Origin: an uncultured Bacteroides sp.
GTDB lineage: Bacteria; Bacteroidota; Bacteroidia; Bacteroidales; Bacteroidaceae
Assembly (NCBI GenBank): GCA_900544075.1
Contig: UQTJ01000032.1
Location: forward strand, 1-33,029
Reading direction: 5' to 3'
Length of the DNA stretch: 33,029 nt
Shown: positions 1-9,029 of the stretch, piece after piece
How positions within the stretch are numbered: position 1 is the first letter of the stretch
Layout: the number at the start of each line of letters is the position of its first letter
Position numbers and translations under genes: made by a program
The notes under the pieces: generated by a model
Database searches by the model: none
The model's input: the letters and a program-made list of their open reading frames with translations, nothing else
Told to the model about the DNA's origin: nothing

Positions 1-110
1 GCGCTCAGAGCATACGCTCAAACGGCATGAAATCTAAATCCGAAACTTGAGTTAAATATATATTATCGGCAAAATTTAACTTCAATCAGTGGATTGATGT
101 TCTGAGAGAA

Positions 111-3100
111 ATGTTCCCTGTAGTAGATCTATTTTCTCAGGAACACCCTATTTCGCATAGCCTTATCAAGAGTGGAGGACAGGTAGGAAGTATCCATCTG
201 GACGATGGCAAGTCTTTAGCTATATATAAATTTGAGGTAAACGACAATGTTCTTATTAATCGTAACCGTAAAGGATTACGTGACATTGCAGCACAGACCA
301 TTGACCAGTCTGTCATACACGGAGTTTTGGCATTTTATTATTCTGAAAATATAGAAGATTATCGTTTGACCTTTATCTCTAAGCAGACTTCAATCAATGA
401 AGACGGCAGCCTGCTCAAGAGTGAAACAGCTCCTAAAAGATATACATTCATTTTAGGTAAAAATGAATCATGCAGAACAGCTACCGACCGTCTTTTGGAA
501 TTAATAGAAAAAAAGAAAAAAGGTTATATCACGCTGTCTGACGTAACAGAAGCATTCTCTGTAGAGCGCCTGAATAAAGAATTCTTCAACGGATATAAGG
601 CTCAATATACCAAATTCTTAAAACTACTTTCCGATACTAAACAGAATCGCGATTATGTTAAGAAACTGCTCGGACGTCTGGTATTCCTGCAATTCCTTCA
701 GAAAAAAGGCTGGATGGGCGTTCCGGCTTCACGTTCTGATTGGAAAGGCGGTGACAAGAACTATCTAAGCAATCTGATAGCACGTTATGAAGGAAATGAC
801 CGTCTGTTAAGCGATGTGCTTGAAGTTCTGTTTTTCAATACATTAAATGAAAAACGTAAAGGAGACATTGCAGATATTCTATTAGGTGACAATATAAAGA
901 TTCCGTACCTTAATGGAGGATTATTCGACAAGGATAAAATAGATGCTTTGGATATAGATTTTCCATATTCTTACTTTAAAGAACTTATGGACTTTTTCTC
1001 TATGTATAACTTTACCATAGACGAAAACGATCCTGAAGACAGCGAAATAGGTATAGACCCTGAAATGCTTGGACACATTTTTGAAAACCTTCTGGAAGAC
1101 AATAAGGATAAAGGAGCATTCTACACTCCAAAAGAAATTGTTCAGTATATGTGCCGCCAGAGTGTTATTCAGTATCTGAAAACTCATACTGAATCTGAGT
1201 TTCATCCGGCAGTAGAATCATTGATTTCATCAAAAAAAGTCAACGATATACTTCAGGAAAAAGAAAATGCCTTAAAGATATATGGCCTGCTGAAGTCAAT
1301 TAAAGTATGTGACCCGGCTATCGGTTCCGGTGCATTTCCTATGGGAATACTTAATGTATTGTTTCATGCACGCCAACTATTATATGGGTTTACACAAGAC
1401 AAACACACTTTCTCCCATGCAGAAGTAAAACGAGAAATCATACAGGAAAACATATTTGGTGTTGATATTGAACAAGGAGCAGTTGACATAGCAAGACTAA
1501 GATTCTGGCTGGCTTTGGTTGTTGATGAAGAAATACCTCAACCTTTACCGAATTTGGACTATAAAATAGTTTGCGGCAATTCTATTATGCATAGATTTTC
1601 TTTAGATACATCAATAGATAAAGTTTTTATTGAGTATAATAAAAACAAATCGACTAATGAACAAATGTCTATTGAAAAGTATAAAGAAAAAGTTTATGAG
1701 TTTACAAATACATCAGATCATAAGAAAAAGAATGAATTTAGGAATACCATAGAAAATATAAAAAACGCATTCCGAACTCAACTGTCTGATTGGGAAAAAA
1801 CAAAAAGGAGAAAACTCAGAGAGCAAATACGTGATTTGGAAATGCCTTTAATGTTCGGAAAACGAACAAAAGAAGAAGAAGAGAATTTGAAAAAGTTAAA
1901 AAAAGCTTTATCACAAGCAGAAAAGGAAAAGAATGATTTAGAGAATAATAAAATATATGGAGATTCTTTTGAATGGCGTTTTGAGTTTCCTGCTTTATTG
2001 AATAATGAAGGGGATTTTATTGGATTTGATATAATCATAGGAAATCCTCCGTTTGGAGCAAAACTTTCTTCTGATGAGAAAAAAATATATAAAGAATATT
2101 ACTCTGATGTACACATGCGTACACCAGAGACATACTGTTATTTTATTTCATTGGCTTTTAGACTGGCAAATACAAATGGTATAGTTTCTTACATTGTACC
2201 TAATAATATGTTTTTTCAAAATGAGAATGAAAAGACACGTTCATTATTACTATTCAGTCATCGCCTTATCCGTGCTATTAACTTAGGCGATAATACATTT
2301 GAAAATGCGGATGTGCCTACTTGTATATTTATAGCAAGTTCTAAGAAACAAGAAAATTACGAAGTTGAATATTCCGATTATAGAAAATACAATATTCGTG
2401 ATATCAAATGGGATAAGAATTATGAATCTATCCCAATTGAATTGATAAAAACAGTACCGGCATATGTCCTCGGATTATCAAGTGTAAATATTCGAATTAT
2501 CAATGAAATTAAACAACATGGTGTGTTGATAGATTCTATTGCAGAAGAGATGGCTAGCGGAATCTCTACTGGTGGAGATAATATATTTAAAGTTAATCAA
2601 GACATTATAAATAGTTATCATATAGAAAATAAAATTTTATTTCCTGTTATTGTTGGAAGTAATATTGATAAATATATTATCACAAACACAAATGAATATA
2701 TAATATACACGAATAGAGATATTAATATTGATGACTATCCCAATATAAAAGAATATCTTCTTCTATTCATTGATAAATTAAAAAACAGAAGTGAAGCCAA
2801 AAAAGGAACGTTACCATGGTTTTCACTAAATCGAAACAGATATAAACAATTATTTGAAGAGCCTAAAATTATTATGCGCCAAACATCAGATAGCATTAGA
2901 TGTGTTTATGATGATAGCAGTTTTTATGTATTAGATAGTATCCTTGTTTTAAAAAAGAATACAGCCCAATACTGTTATAAGTATATAGCAACTGTTTTAA
3001 ATTCAACCTTAATAGATTATCTATATAAAAATTTAACGCAAGAAGAAGGACGTACTTTTGCCCAAGTAAAACCAATAAATGTACGAAAGCTTTATATACC

Positions 3101-3470
3101 TAAAGCGACAAAAGAAGAACAAAAACTACTATCCACATTGTATGATTATCTGGTATTCTTAAAGAATCCGAAACAAACAGATCCTATCATTTCTATAAAT
3201 TCAATGTTTATAGATTTGTTTGAAAAAATCGTAGATGGTTGTGTTTATGAATTATTTTTCAGAGAACACATGAAGGAGCGTGAAATTGATATTATGAGCT
3301 ATCTATATCAGAAAATCAAATCAATTGACGGACTATCTGATAAAGATAAAAACAATACAATCATTTCCGTTCATAGTGATATTTTTATGACAGATAATCC
3401 TGTTAGAACAAGATTAAAACTTTTTGTATCACGTAGTCAGGAATTTTTAAAACCTATAATACAACACTGA
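111..3470 (+). CDS. Eco57I-type (type IIG-like) N6-adenine DNA methyltransferase / restriction-modification protein
   Basis: Predicted to methylate adenine in a specific DNA site using S-adenosylmethionine, with a possible built-in nuclease as in type IIG enzymes. Visible parts: an N-terminal domain (about 1-150); a conserved FYTP segment near residue 337; the SAM-binding motif DPAIGSGAFP near 401-410; the catalytic NPPF (N645-F648); a charged coiled-coil-like insert at about 555-625; and a C-terminal TaqI-C-like specificity region (about 880-1040). Family members are usually 1000-1250 residues, so 1119 is normal. The ATG at 111 is the first in frame, but family-like coding (KFNFNQWIDVLRE) continues upstream to an in-frame TGA at 48-50 with no ATG, GTG or TTG between, so the 5' end is uncertain. 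The stop lies 1 nt before the ATPase gene start, implying one operon. Base composition drops sharply near 1570. I cannot confirm nuclease residues in the N-terminal domain. Confidence 0.85.
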   Translation: MFPVVDLFSQEHPISHSLIKSGGQVGSIHLDDGKSLAIYKFEVNDNVLINRNRKGLRDIAAQTIDQSVIHGVLAFYYSENIEDYRLTFISKQTSINEDGSLLKSETAPKRYTFILGKNESCRTATDRLLELIEKKKKGYITLSDVTEAFSVERLNKEFFNGYKAQYTKFLKLLSDTKQNRDYVKKLLGRLVFLQFLQKKGWMGVPASRSDWKGGDKNYLSNLIARYEGNDRLLSDVLEVLFFNTLNEKRKGDIADILLGDNIKIPYLNGGLFDKDKIDALDIDFPYSYFKELMDFFSMYNFTIDENDPEDSEIGIDPEMLGHIFENLLEDNKDKGAFYTPKEIVQYMCRQSVIQYLKTHTESEFHPAVESLISSKKVNDILQEKENALKIYGLLKSIKVCDPAIGSGAFPMGILNVLFHARQLLYGFTQDKHTFSHAEVKREIIQENIFGVDIEQGAVDIARLRFWLALVVDEEIPQPLPNLDYKIVCGNSIMHRFSLDTSIDKVFIEYNKNKSTNEQMSIEKYKEKVYEFTNTSDHKKKNEFRNTIENIKNAFRTQLSDWEKTKRRKLREQIRDLEMPLMFGKRTKEEEENLKKLKKALSQAEKEKNDLENNKIYGDSFEWRFEFPALLNNEGDFIGFDIIIGNPPFGAKLSSDEKKIYKEYYSDVHMRTPETYCYFISLAFRLANTNGIVSYIVPNNMFFQNENEKTRSLLLFSHRLIRAINLGDNTFENADVPTCIFIASSKKQENYEVEYSDYRKYNIRDIKWDKNYESIPIELIKTVPAYVLGLSSVNIRIINEIKQHGVLIDSIAEEMASGISTGGDNIFKVNQDIINSYHIENKILFPVIVGSNIDKYIITNTNEYIIYTNRDINIDDYPNIKEYLLLFIDKLKNRSEAKKGTLPWFSLNRNRYKQLFEEPKIIMRQTSDSIRCVYDDSSFYVLDSILVLKKNTAQYCYKYIATVLNSTLIDYLYKNLTQEEGRTFAQVKPINVRKLYIPKATKEEQKLLSTLYDYLVFLKNPKQTDPIISINSMFIDLFEKIVDGCVYELFFREHMKEREIDIMSYLYQKIKSIDGLSDKDKNNTIISVHSDIFMTDNPVRTRLKLFVSRSQEFLKPIIQH

Positions 3471-3471
3471 T

Positions 3472-5418
3472 ATGGCAGCAATATCTAAAATAAAAATAGA
3501 CGGATTTAAGGCTTTCCCAAAAGAATTTGAATTGGTTCTTGAAGGAAAGAATTTACTTATGTATGGAGAAAATGGAAGTGGAAAATCTTCTATATATTAT
3601 GCATTGCATGCACTCCTACAAAGTCAATATCATGACAAAGGTTCTATATATTTTGACAAAAGCAATTCCGAAAACATTGTAAATAAAGATACAACAACAA
3701 TAGAACCATACATTGAATTAGAATTAGAAGGTAGTAATACAAAATATCATTTGTCAAAAAATGGATATAAAGAAATACCTCGCCAACCTATATCTCCATT
3801 AAGAGATATGAATGCTGAATGTGTATTTATAAATCATAAATTTCTTTTTCATGGTTTTAGTTTCCGTAATTCACAATATATAGATTTATTCCCTGTTTTT
3901 ATAAAAGACATACTACCTTTTATATTAACGCGTGATAACTCTGAATACATTGGAAATATTTATGATGATGTTATGAAGGGCATTAGACGCCATGGTAGCA
4001 GTAACCAAATAGAAGATTCATATAGAAAAAGAATTGAAAAATTCAATTTTGAGGTTCAGTATATTATAAATTTAATCAATCAAAATGTATCGAATATATA
4101 TAAAAAATATTTTCAGAATGAAAATGAAAGGAATTTAAGAATAATATTGGAATATACTGATAATCAGGATAAAGTTCCACATCCCAATAAATCATATTGG
4201 TTAAGATGTTCTTACCGATATCAAAAAGTTAATAAAGCTGAAGTTTGGAAGGAAAAACAAGTAAGTAGTGGTTTGGAAATATTACAACCATCTATTATGC
4301 TTAAAATAGAGGAAGAAGTAAATGGTGTATATAATCAAATAGAAAAGCCACAAACATATTTTAATGAAGCGAGACTTACGGCAATAATTCTTTCTATACG
4401 TTTTTCTCTTTTGGATACTATTGCAAAAGAAAACGGTAGATTTATGGCTTTGGATGACATGCTTATAAGTCTTGATATGAGTAATAGAGCTAAGGTTATA
4501 GATTTTCTTTTAAGTATATCTGATAAATATAAAATTTATCTATTTACTCATGATAGAGCTTTCTATAATTTTATTTGCCATAAAATAAACCAGTATAATT
4601 TATCTAAATCATGGGTATATAAAACAATTAGTTATAGTAAAAAAAGACAAGAACCAATTGTAATAGACGAACATAGTGATTATTTGTCTAAAGCTAAATC
4701 TTTTTATGAATTAGGTGATTATGAAACATCTGCAATCAATCTACGTAAAAGTATTGAGCAATGTATAAGAGGATTATTACCTTATGAGTTAAATACTGAT
4801 GCAGATGGAAAGTTCCTTGAATTAGATAAACTATGGAAAAAATTAATAACCTTCTATTCTAATAATGGAAAAGCTATTGATCCACAAATACAAAAACTAT
4901 TTACTGATTCTAAGCTGTTGATATTAAATCCTTCAGCTCATTTTCAACGATTATCCACTCCAATATATCGAATTGAATTAGATAAAGTCTTTGATATTGT
5001 TAATTATATTCAATCATTAGATAGAATAGAAAATAAACTTATTATAGAAGGAGGAAAACAAATAGTATTTAATCATCCTACAGAAGATTATGTATGTTCA
5101 TTTACATTAGATTCAGATTTGGAGATTATAGAAGGTGAACATATAGTTGCAAGAATTCCTAAATGTAAAAACATAAAATGGTCATATAATACTATAGAAA
5201 ACTGGGATTTTGAGATAAATTCTCAGAATAATAACCATGTATTATTAAAAGCATCACCATATCTTATAAAATTTTTCGAAAACTGTTGTCAAAAACTTCC
5301 TTTAGGTATAACACATGATATGTTAATGCATAATTGCAAAATTGATAATAAAACTCCTCTTATAGAATTTTTCGGGAAAATAGATCTATTGAAAATTGCT
5401 GTTAAAGTCAAGAAATAA
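3472..5418 (+). CDS. SMC/RecF-like AAA (ABC-type) ATPase with extra C-terminal helical region
   Basis: Predicted ATP-driven partner of the preceding methyltransferase, probably acting on DNA or gating a nuclease. Walker A is GENGSGKS (G32-S39). A signature-like NEARLTAI lies near 297-304, the Walker B segment FMALDDM has D328-D329 where the family more often has D-E, a D-loop SLD follows at 333-335, and a switch histidine is at H360 (FTHDR). There is almost no coiled coil between the two halves, so this is a compact RecF/OLD-like ATPase rather than a true SMC. Beyond residue 400 there is a second region containing an AINLRKSIEQCI helix and an LNPSAH motif, loosely like HEPN folds but without the usual Arg before the His; that assignment is inference. 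It starts 1 nt after the methyltransferase stop and ends 32 nt before the GHKL gene. The DNA is extremely AT-rich (10 G/C in 60 bases at 4021-4080). Confidence 0.82.
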   Translation: MAAISKIKIDGFKAFPKEFELVLEGKNLLMYGENGSGKSSIYYALHALLQSQYHDKGSIYFDKSNSENIVNKDTTTIEPYIELELEGSNTKYHLSKNGYKEIPRQPISPLRDMNAECVFINHKFLFHGFSFRNSQYIDLFPVFIKDILPFILTRDNSEYIGNIYDDVMKGIRRHGSSNQIEDSYRKRIEKFNFEVQYIINLINQNVSNIYKKYFQNENERNLRIILEYTDNQDKVPHPNKSYWLRCSYRYQKVNKAEVWKEKQVSSGLEILQPSIMLKIEEEVNGVYNQIEKPQTYFNEARLTAIILSIRFSLLDTIAKENGRFMALDDMLISLDMSNRAKVIDFLLSISDKYKIYLFTHDRAFYNFICHKINQYNLSKSWVYKTISYSKKRQEPIVIDEHSDYLSKAKSFYELGDYETSAINLRKSIEQCIRGLLPYELNTDADGKFLELDKLWKKLITFYSNNGKAIDPQIQKLFTDSKLLILNPSAHFQRLSTPIYRIELDKVFDIVNYIQSLDRIENKLIIEGGKQIVFNHPTEDYVCSFTLDSDLEIIEGEHIVARIPKCKNIKWSYNTIENWDFEINSQNNNHVLLKASPYLIKFFENCCQKLPLGITHDMLMHNCKIDNKTPLIEFFGKIDLLKIAVKVKK

Positions 5419-5450
5419 TAAATGACAATTATAAAGGTATCAGAATCATT

Positions 5451-7418
5451 ATGGAACAAAAGTCTAATGTACAATATAGAGCAGAAAAGGAATATAAGAA
5501 TAGCCGAGAAAAATTTTTTCTTTTGTTACGTGAGATTATATCAAACGCTATACATGCTGTATTAATCAGAAAGAGTAAAGAGGATAATTATACCCCGGAA
5601 TTAAATTTAGACATAACATTTGATGAATCTCAATATAAAATTGAATTAACAGATAATGGTGAAGGATTTAACGAAAAGAACAGAAAGTATTTTGAAGAGT
5701 TAGATAAGAAAAATCCTGAAAAAGAGAGTCTTAATTTTCATCCTTTAGGACAAGGACGTTTAGCGATTATTTTCTTCGCTGATTCTGCAGAATATGAAAC
5801 TGTGTATAATGAGAATGGTAAGTACAACAAAAGAACTATTCCCTATCCTAGTGCATCAGAAGGACTATTTAGTTTTTCGGAGTACCTAGAAGAAGATGCT
5901 ATCAATAACACTTATACAAAATTAACTATCCTAATAAATAAGCAACAAACACTAAGTAGAGCCAAGACCTTTTTCAAGCATTATTCAACACCTGAATTAT
6001 TTAAACAATGGTTCATTGAGACATTTTTCCCTTTTATAATTAGCAATGAAACATTAGTTATAAATATCTCTTTTAATGGAGATAATTTTACTATAAAGAA
6101 AGACAATATAGAAGCCGAAACTCAAAAAGAAACGTTTGAATTAATGCTATCAGACGAAAATAAGTATTCATTTACATTATGGCTAATTAAGAATAATAAA
6201 CCAATGCATGGGAACAATCCCATAATATGTTTTGCTAGAAATTTGAGAGCTAACTTATCCAATGACAATTTAAATTATTCGATTGACAACGATAATGGTT
6301 ATATGCTTTATTTAACTTCTGATTTCTTTGATGAATATGTTGACACCAAAGGAGAAAGAATTGATATCTCCTGTGATGATATTACAAGCATTCAACGGAA
6401 GATAGACGAAATTCTGGACGAACGGTTCAAAGCAGTAATTGAAAACAATCAAAAAGCATCTAAGAGAAACTTGCAGAATTTTCAAAAAAAATACCCTTCT
6501 CTTGAAGCATTCGTTGTAGAAAGTAATATTGTTGGAGACAAGAATATTGTAAACGAAGTAGAAATCATACAATCTGCCATAAACGAGAAAAGCAGAATAG
6601 AAAAGAAGTTTTGGAATCAGATTGATAAAACTCCAATCAATAAGGATGAGAAGTCTTTTAGTGATTCTGAAGAGTGCTATAAACTTTTAAATTCAAGCTT
6701 ACATATTTATGTTAAACATCGTGAAAGTATCCTTAAACGATTACACTCATTAATTCAGAGATTTGATGAAAATGGAGAAGATAAGCCAGAATTGGAAAGT
6801 ACTGTTCATGAATTGTTTATCAATAGAGGAACAACTTTAAGTGATTCTTCTAACATTAATCATTTACATAATTTATGGATACTTGATGATAAATTTACCA
6901 CGTTTTCCGATACGTTTAAGGCAAAAAGTACCAAGTCCGGACAGGCATTATCAGATATCTATATATGGACTGATGATCCTGAAAAGACTAAACAAATTCT
7001 AATTTTTGAATTAAAATCAACAACAAAAGCTCATAATGCAGGAAATAAAGACGAGAGTATGATAGCTCAAGTAAAAAGGTACGCCCAAGATTTTTACAAA
7101 AACCCTGAGCGGACAATAAACTGGCGAGTTAATACTGAGCAAATACAATATATTGGTATTATTTTAGCCCGTAAATCTGATATAAATAAAGAGTTGTCAT
7201 CGCCTTACGTAAGTGGTAAATATAATCAGATTCCATTCTTAGAGGATTCTTACTATCTTGATGAAGAATTCTCAAAAGATAATAGTCCTAAAAATAAAAT
7301 ACCTATAAGAATAGAGTTATATTCTTTTGAGGATATTTATGAATTGGCTTCTAGTAGAAATAATGTATTTTTCAAATTGCTGAAAAAAGAATTTGACTTC
7401 AACAAGGATGAAGAATAA
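5451..7418 (+). CDS. GHKL (HSP90/MutL-like) ATPase with C-terminal PD-(D/E)XK-like nuclease motif
   Basis: The N-terminal 130 residues carry GHKL ATPase motifs: an N-box helix LREIISNAIHAV (E28, N32), a G1 box DNGEG (D68-G72) and a G2-like GQGR (G100-R103). A middle helical region follows (about 330-480). Near the C-terminus D502 (in SDIYIW), then E520 and K522 (in FELKST), fit a D-x(n)-E-x-K nuclease signature, and AQVKRYAQDFY could be the helix that often follows it. I infer an ATP-switched dimer with a DNA-cleaving end. It is the third gene of the AT-rich operon and could be the effector or the DNA-translocation partner. No His phospho-acceptor or receiver domain is present, so it is not an ordinary sensor kinase. 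The motifs are clearly seen; the role is inferred. It has no gene name that I recognise. Confidence 0.78.
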   Translation: MEQKSNVQYRAEKEYKNSREKFFLLLREIISNAIHAVLIRKSKEDNYTPELNLDITFDESQYKIELTDNGEGFNEKNRKYFEELDKKNPEKESLNFHPLGQGRLAIIFFADSAEYETVYNENGKYNKRTIPYPSASEGLFSFSEYLEEDAINNTYTKLTILINKQQTLSRAKTFFKHYSTPELFKQWFIETFFPFIISNETLVINISFNGDNFTIKKDNIEAETQKETFELMLSDENKYSFTLWLIKNNKPMHGNNPIICFARNLRANLSNDNLNYSIDNDNGYMLYLTSDFFDEYVDTKGERIDISCDDITSIQRKIDEILDERFKAVIENNQKASKRNLQNFQKKYPSLEAFVVESNIVGDKNIVNEVEIIQSAINEKSRIEKKFWNQIDKTPINKDEKSFSDSEECYKLLNSSLHIYVKHRESILKRLHSLIQRFDENGEDKPELESTVHELFINRGTTLSDSSNINHLHNLWILDDKFTTFSDTFKAKSTKSGQALSDIYIWTDDPEKTKQILIFELKSTTKAHNAGNKDESMIAQVKRYAQDFYKNPERTINWRVNTEQIQYIGIILARKSDINKELSSPYVSGKYNQIPFLEDSYYLDEEFSKDNSPKNKIPIRIELYSFEDIYELASSRNNVFFKLLKKEFDFNKDEE

Positions 7419-7465
7419 CCTATTTTTATAAAAAGAAGTGAACTTAGTACTAAAATAAAATTTAT

Positions 7466-8827
7466 ATGCCAGAAACCAACCGCATAGAATATAAAAGAGA
7501 ATTGACTCCTGAACTTGATATTGAAAAGGAGATTGTAGCTTTCTTGAATTACAAAGAAGGTGGATATATCTATATCGGTATTGACAAAGACGGTTCTACC
7601 GTAGGTGTGAACGACATAGACGATTGCATGCTGAAACTGAAAGACCGTATAAAGCATAATATTTCTCCTTCGGCAATGGGGCTGTTTGATATAGCTGAAG
7701 AACAGAAGGATGGACTTAGCATTATAAAAATAACGATTGCGAGCGGAATAGAAAAGCCGTATTTCAAAACAAAATTCGGGATGACACCGCGAGGCGCATA
7801 TATGCGTGTAGGAACATCGGCAGAGCCTATGCCTCAAGAACAGATTGACCGTCTGTTTGCCATGAGGACACGCAATTCTATCGGACGCATTGTATCCAAC
7901 CGTCAGGATTTGAGTTTTGAACAGCTGCGTATATATTATGACGAACGGGGCAAAAGACTAAATGAAAATTTTAAACGTACATTGGAGCTGCTCACCGAAG
8001 ATGGGAAATACAATTATGTAGCCTATCTTTTAGCTGATGAGAACGGGAACTCCATAAAAGTTGCCAAGTATTCAAGCTTAGACAGATGTGACTTAATAGA
8101 AAACAATGAGTATGGATATTGTTCACTTATAAAAGCCACTAAAAGCGTTTTATCCAAACTCGATATTGAGAATAAGGTTGCTGCTACTATTACTCCTATG
8201 GAGCGTATTGAAACTCCATTATGGAACAAAGTTGCTCTGCGTGAGGCTGTTATAAACGCGATAGTGCATAACGACTATTCGTTTGAAGTACCGCCCAAAT
8301 TTGAAATATTTCCCGACAGACTGGAGATAACATCGGCAGGGCGTTTGCCGGAATCTCTCTCCAAAGAGGAATTCTTCAATGGTATATCAATTCCGCGCAA
8401 CAAGGAATTAATGCGCATATATCGTGATGTGGAATTAGTTGAATCTTTAGGCTCCGGAATACCTCGTATATTGAGAGCGTATGGGGAAGATTGTTTTAAG
8501 TTTACTGATAATTTTATCCGTATTACTTTTCCGATAAGTACAAGTGACCATGCAAGTGACCATGCAAGTGACCATGCAAGTGACCATGCAAGTGTACAAG
8601 TAACAAAACTCATTTCTGTTTTAATGGGAGAAATGGGACGTTCGGAATTGCAGAATATGTTATTAATTAAGAATAGAGATTATTTTAGAACGGATTATTT
8701 AATTCCGGCAATTAATAACGGCTATATAGAACTAACAATACCAGATAAACCCAATAGTCAAAATCAAAAATATCGCCTTACGGCAAAAGGTATGGCATTG
8801 AAGAAGACTTTGAAAAATAGCAAATAA
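7466..8827 (+). CDS. AlbA_2 (Schlafen-type) DNA-binding / GHKL ATP-binding / winged-helix regulator
   Basis: A 453-residue protein of a common Bacteroidales family usually annotated as an ATP-binding or putative DNA-binding protein. The order is an AlbA_2 domain (about 1-125, with IEYKREL at the start and GGYIYIGID), a linker, a RecG-like GHKL domain with EAVINAIVHNDYS and ESLGSGIPRI (about 255-350), a tandem linker of four SDHA units encoded by 12-bp repeats at 8543-8590, and a C-terminal winged-helix-like region (about 380-450, KYRLTAKG). Its molecular role is unproven; transcriptional or stress regulation is the usual guess. It follows the GHKL-nuclease gene by 47 nt on the same strand, but its base composition is host-like (30 G/C in 60 bases at 7801-7860), unlike the three genes before it, so it may be an independent neighbour rather than a part of the module. 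Confidence 0.85.
   Translation: MPETNRIEYKRELTPELDIEKEIVAFLNYKEGGYIYIGIDKDGSTVGVNDIDDCMLKLKDRIKHNISPSAMGLFDIAEEQKDGLSIIKITIASGIEKPYFKTKFGMTPRGAYMRVGTSAEPMPQEQIDRLFAMRTRNSIGRIVSNRQDLSFEQLRIYYDERGKRLNENFKRTLELLTEDGKYNYVAYLLADENGNSIKVAKYSSLDRCDLIENNEYGYCSLIKATKSVLSKLDIENKVAATITPMERIETPLWNKVALREAVINAIVHNDYSFEVPPKFEIFPDRLEITSAGRLPESLSKEEFFNGISIPRNKELMRIYRDVELVESLGSGIPRILRAYGEDCFKFTDNFIRITFPISTSDHASDHASDHASDHASVQVTKLISVLMGEMGRSELQNMLLIKNRDYFRTDYLIPAINNGYIELTIPDKPNSQNQKYRLTAKGMALKKTLKNSK
8543..8590 (+). repeat. Four tandem 12-bp repeats (AGTGACCATGCA) inside the AlbA_2 gene
   Basis: Four exact copies of a 12-bp unit encode Ser-Asp-His-Ala four times, sited between the ATP-binding and winged-helix regions. 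Because the unit is a multiple of three, gain or loss of copies changes linker length by four residues without breaking the frame. Confidence 0.95.
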
Positions 8828-8862
8828 CGATTTAGATAATAAAGATGAACGAAGAAAATAAT

Positions 8863-8907
8863 CCATTTAAACAGTGCTTAAATAGCGTTTAAACACTGTT
8901 TAAATGG
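8863..8907. terminator. Perfect 14-bp inverted repeat after the AlbA_2 gene
   Basis: CCATTTAAACAGTG (8863-8876) and its exact reverse complement (8894-8907) flank a 17-nt loop, followed by TTTT. It lies 36 nt past the stop of the preceding gene. A factor-independent terminator is the simplest reading, although the stem is AT-rich; an operator for a dimeric regulator is also possible. Confidence 0.5.
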
Positions 8908-9029
8908 TTTTCAAAATGCTTGCAAAAGGTTTGCAAAAGATGGGGAGCGGTTATATTCTATAGCAACCGGATAGTGGGTTTACTGAAAGCCTATGAAACA
9001 GATAAAAAGCAAGAAGCTAACTTTATTGC

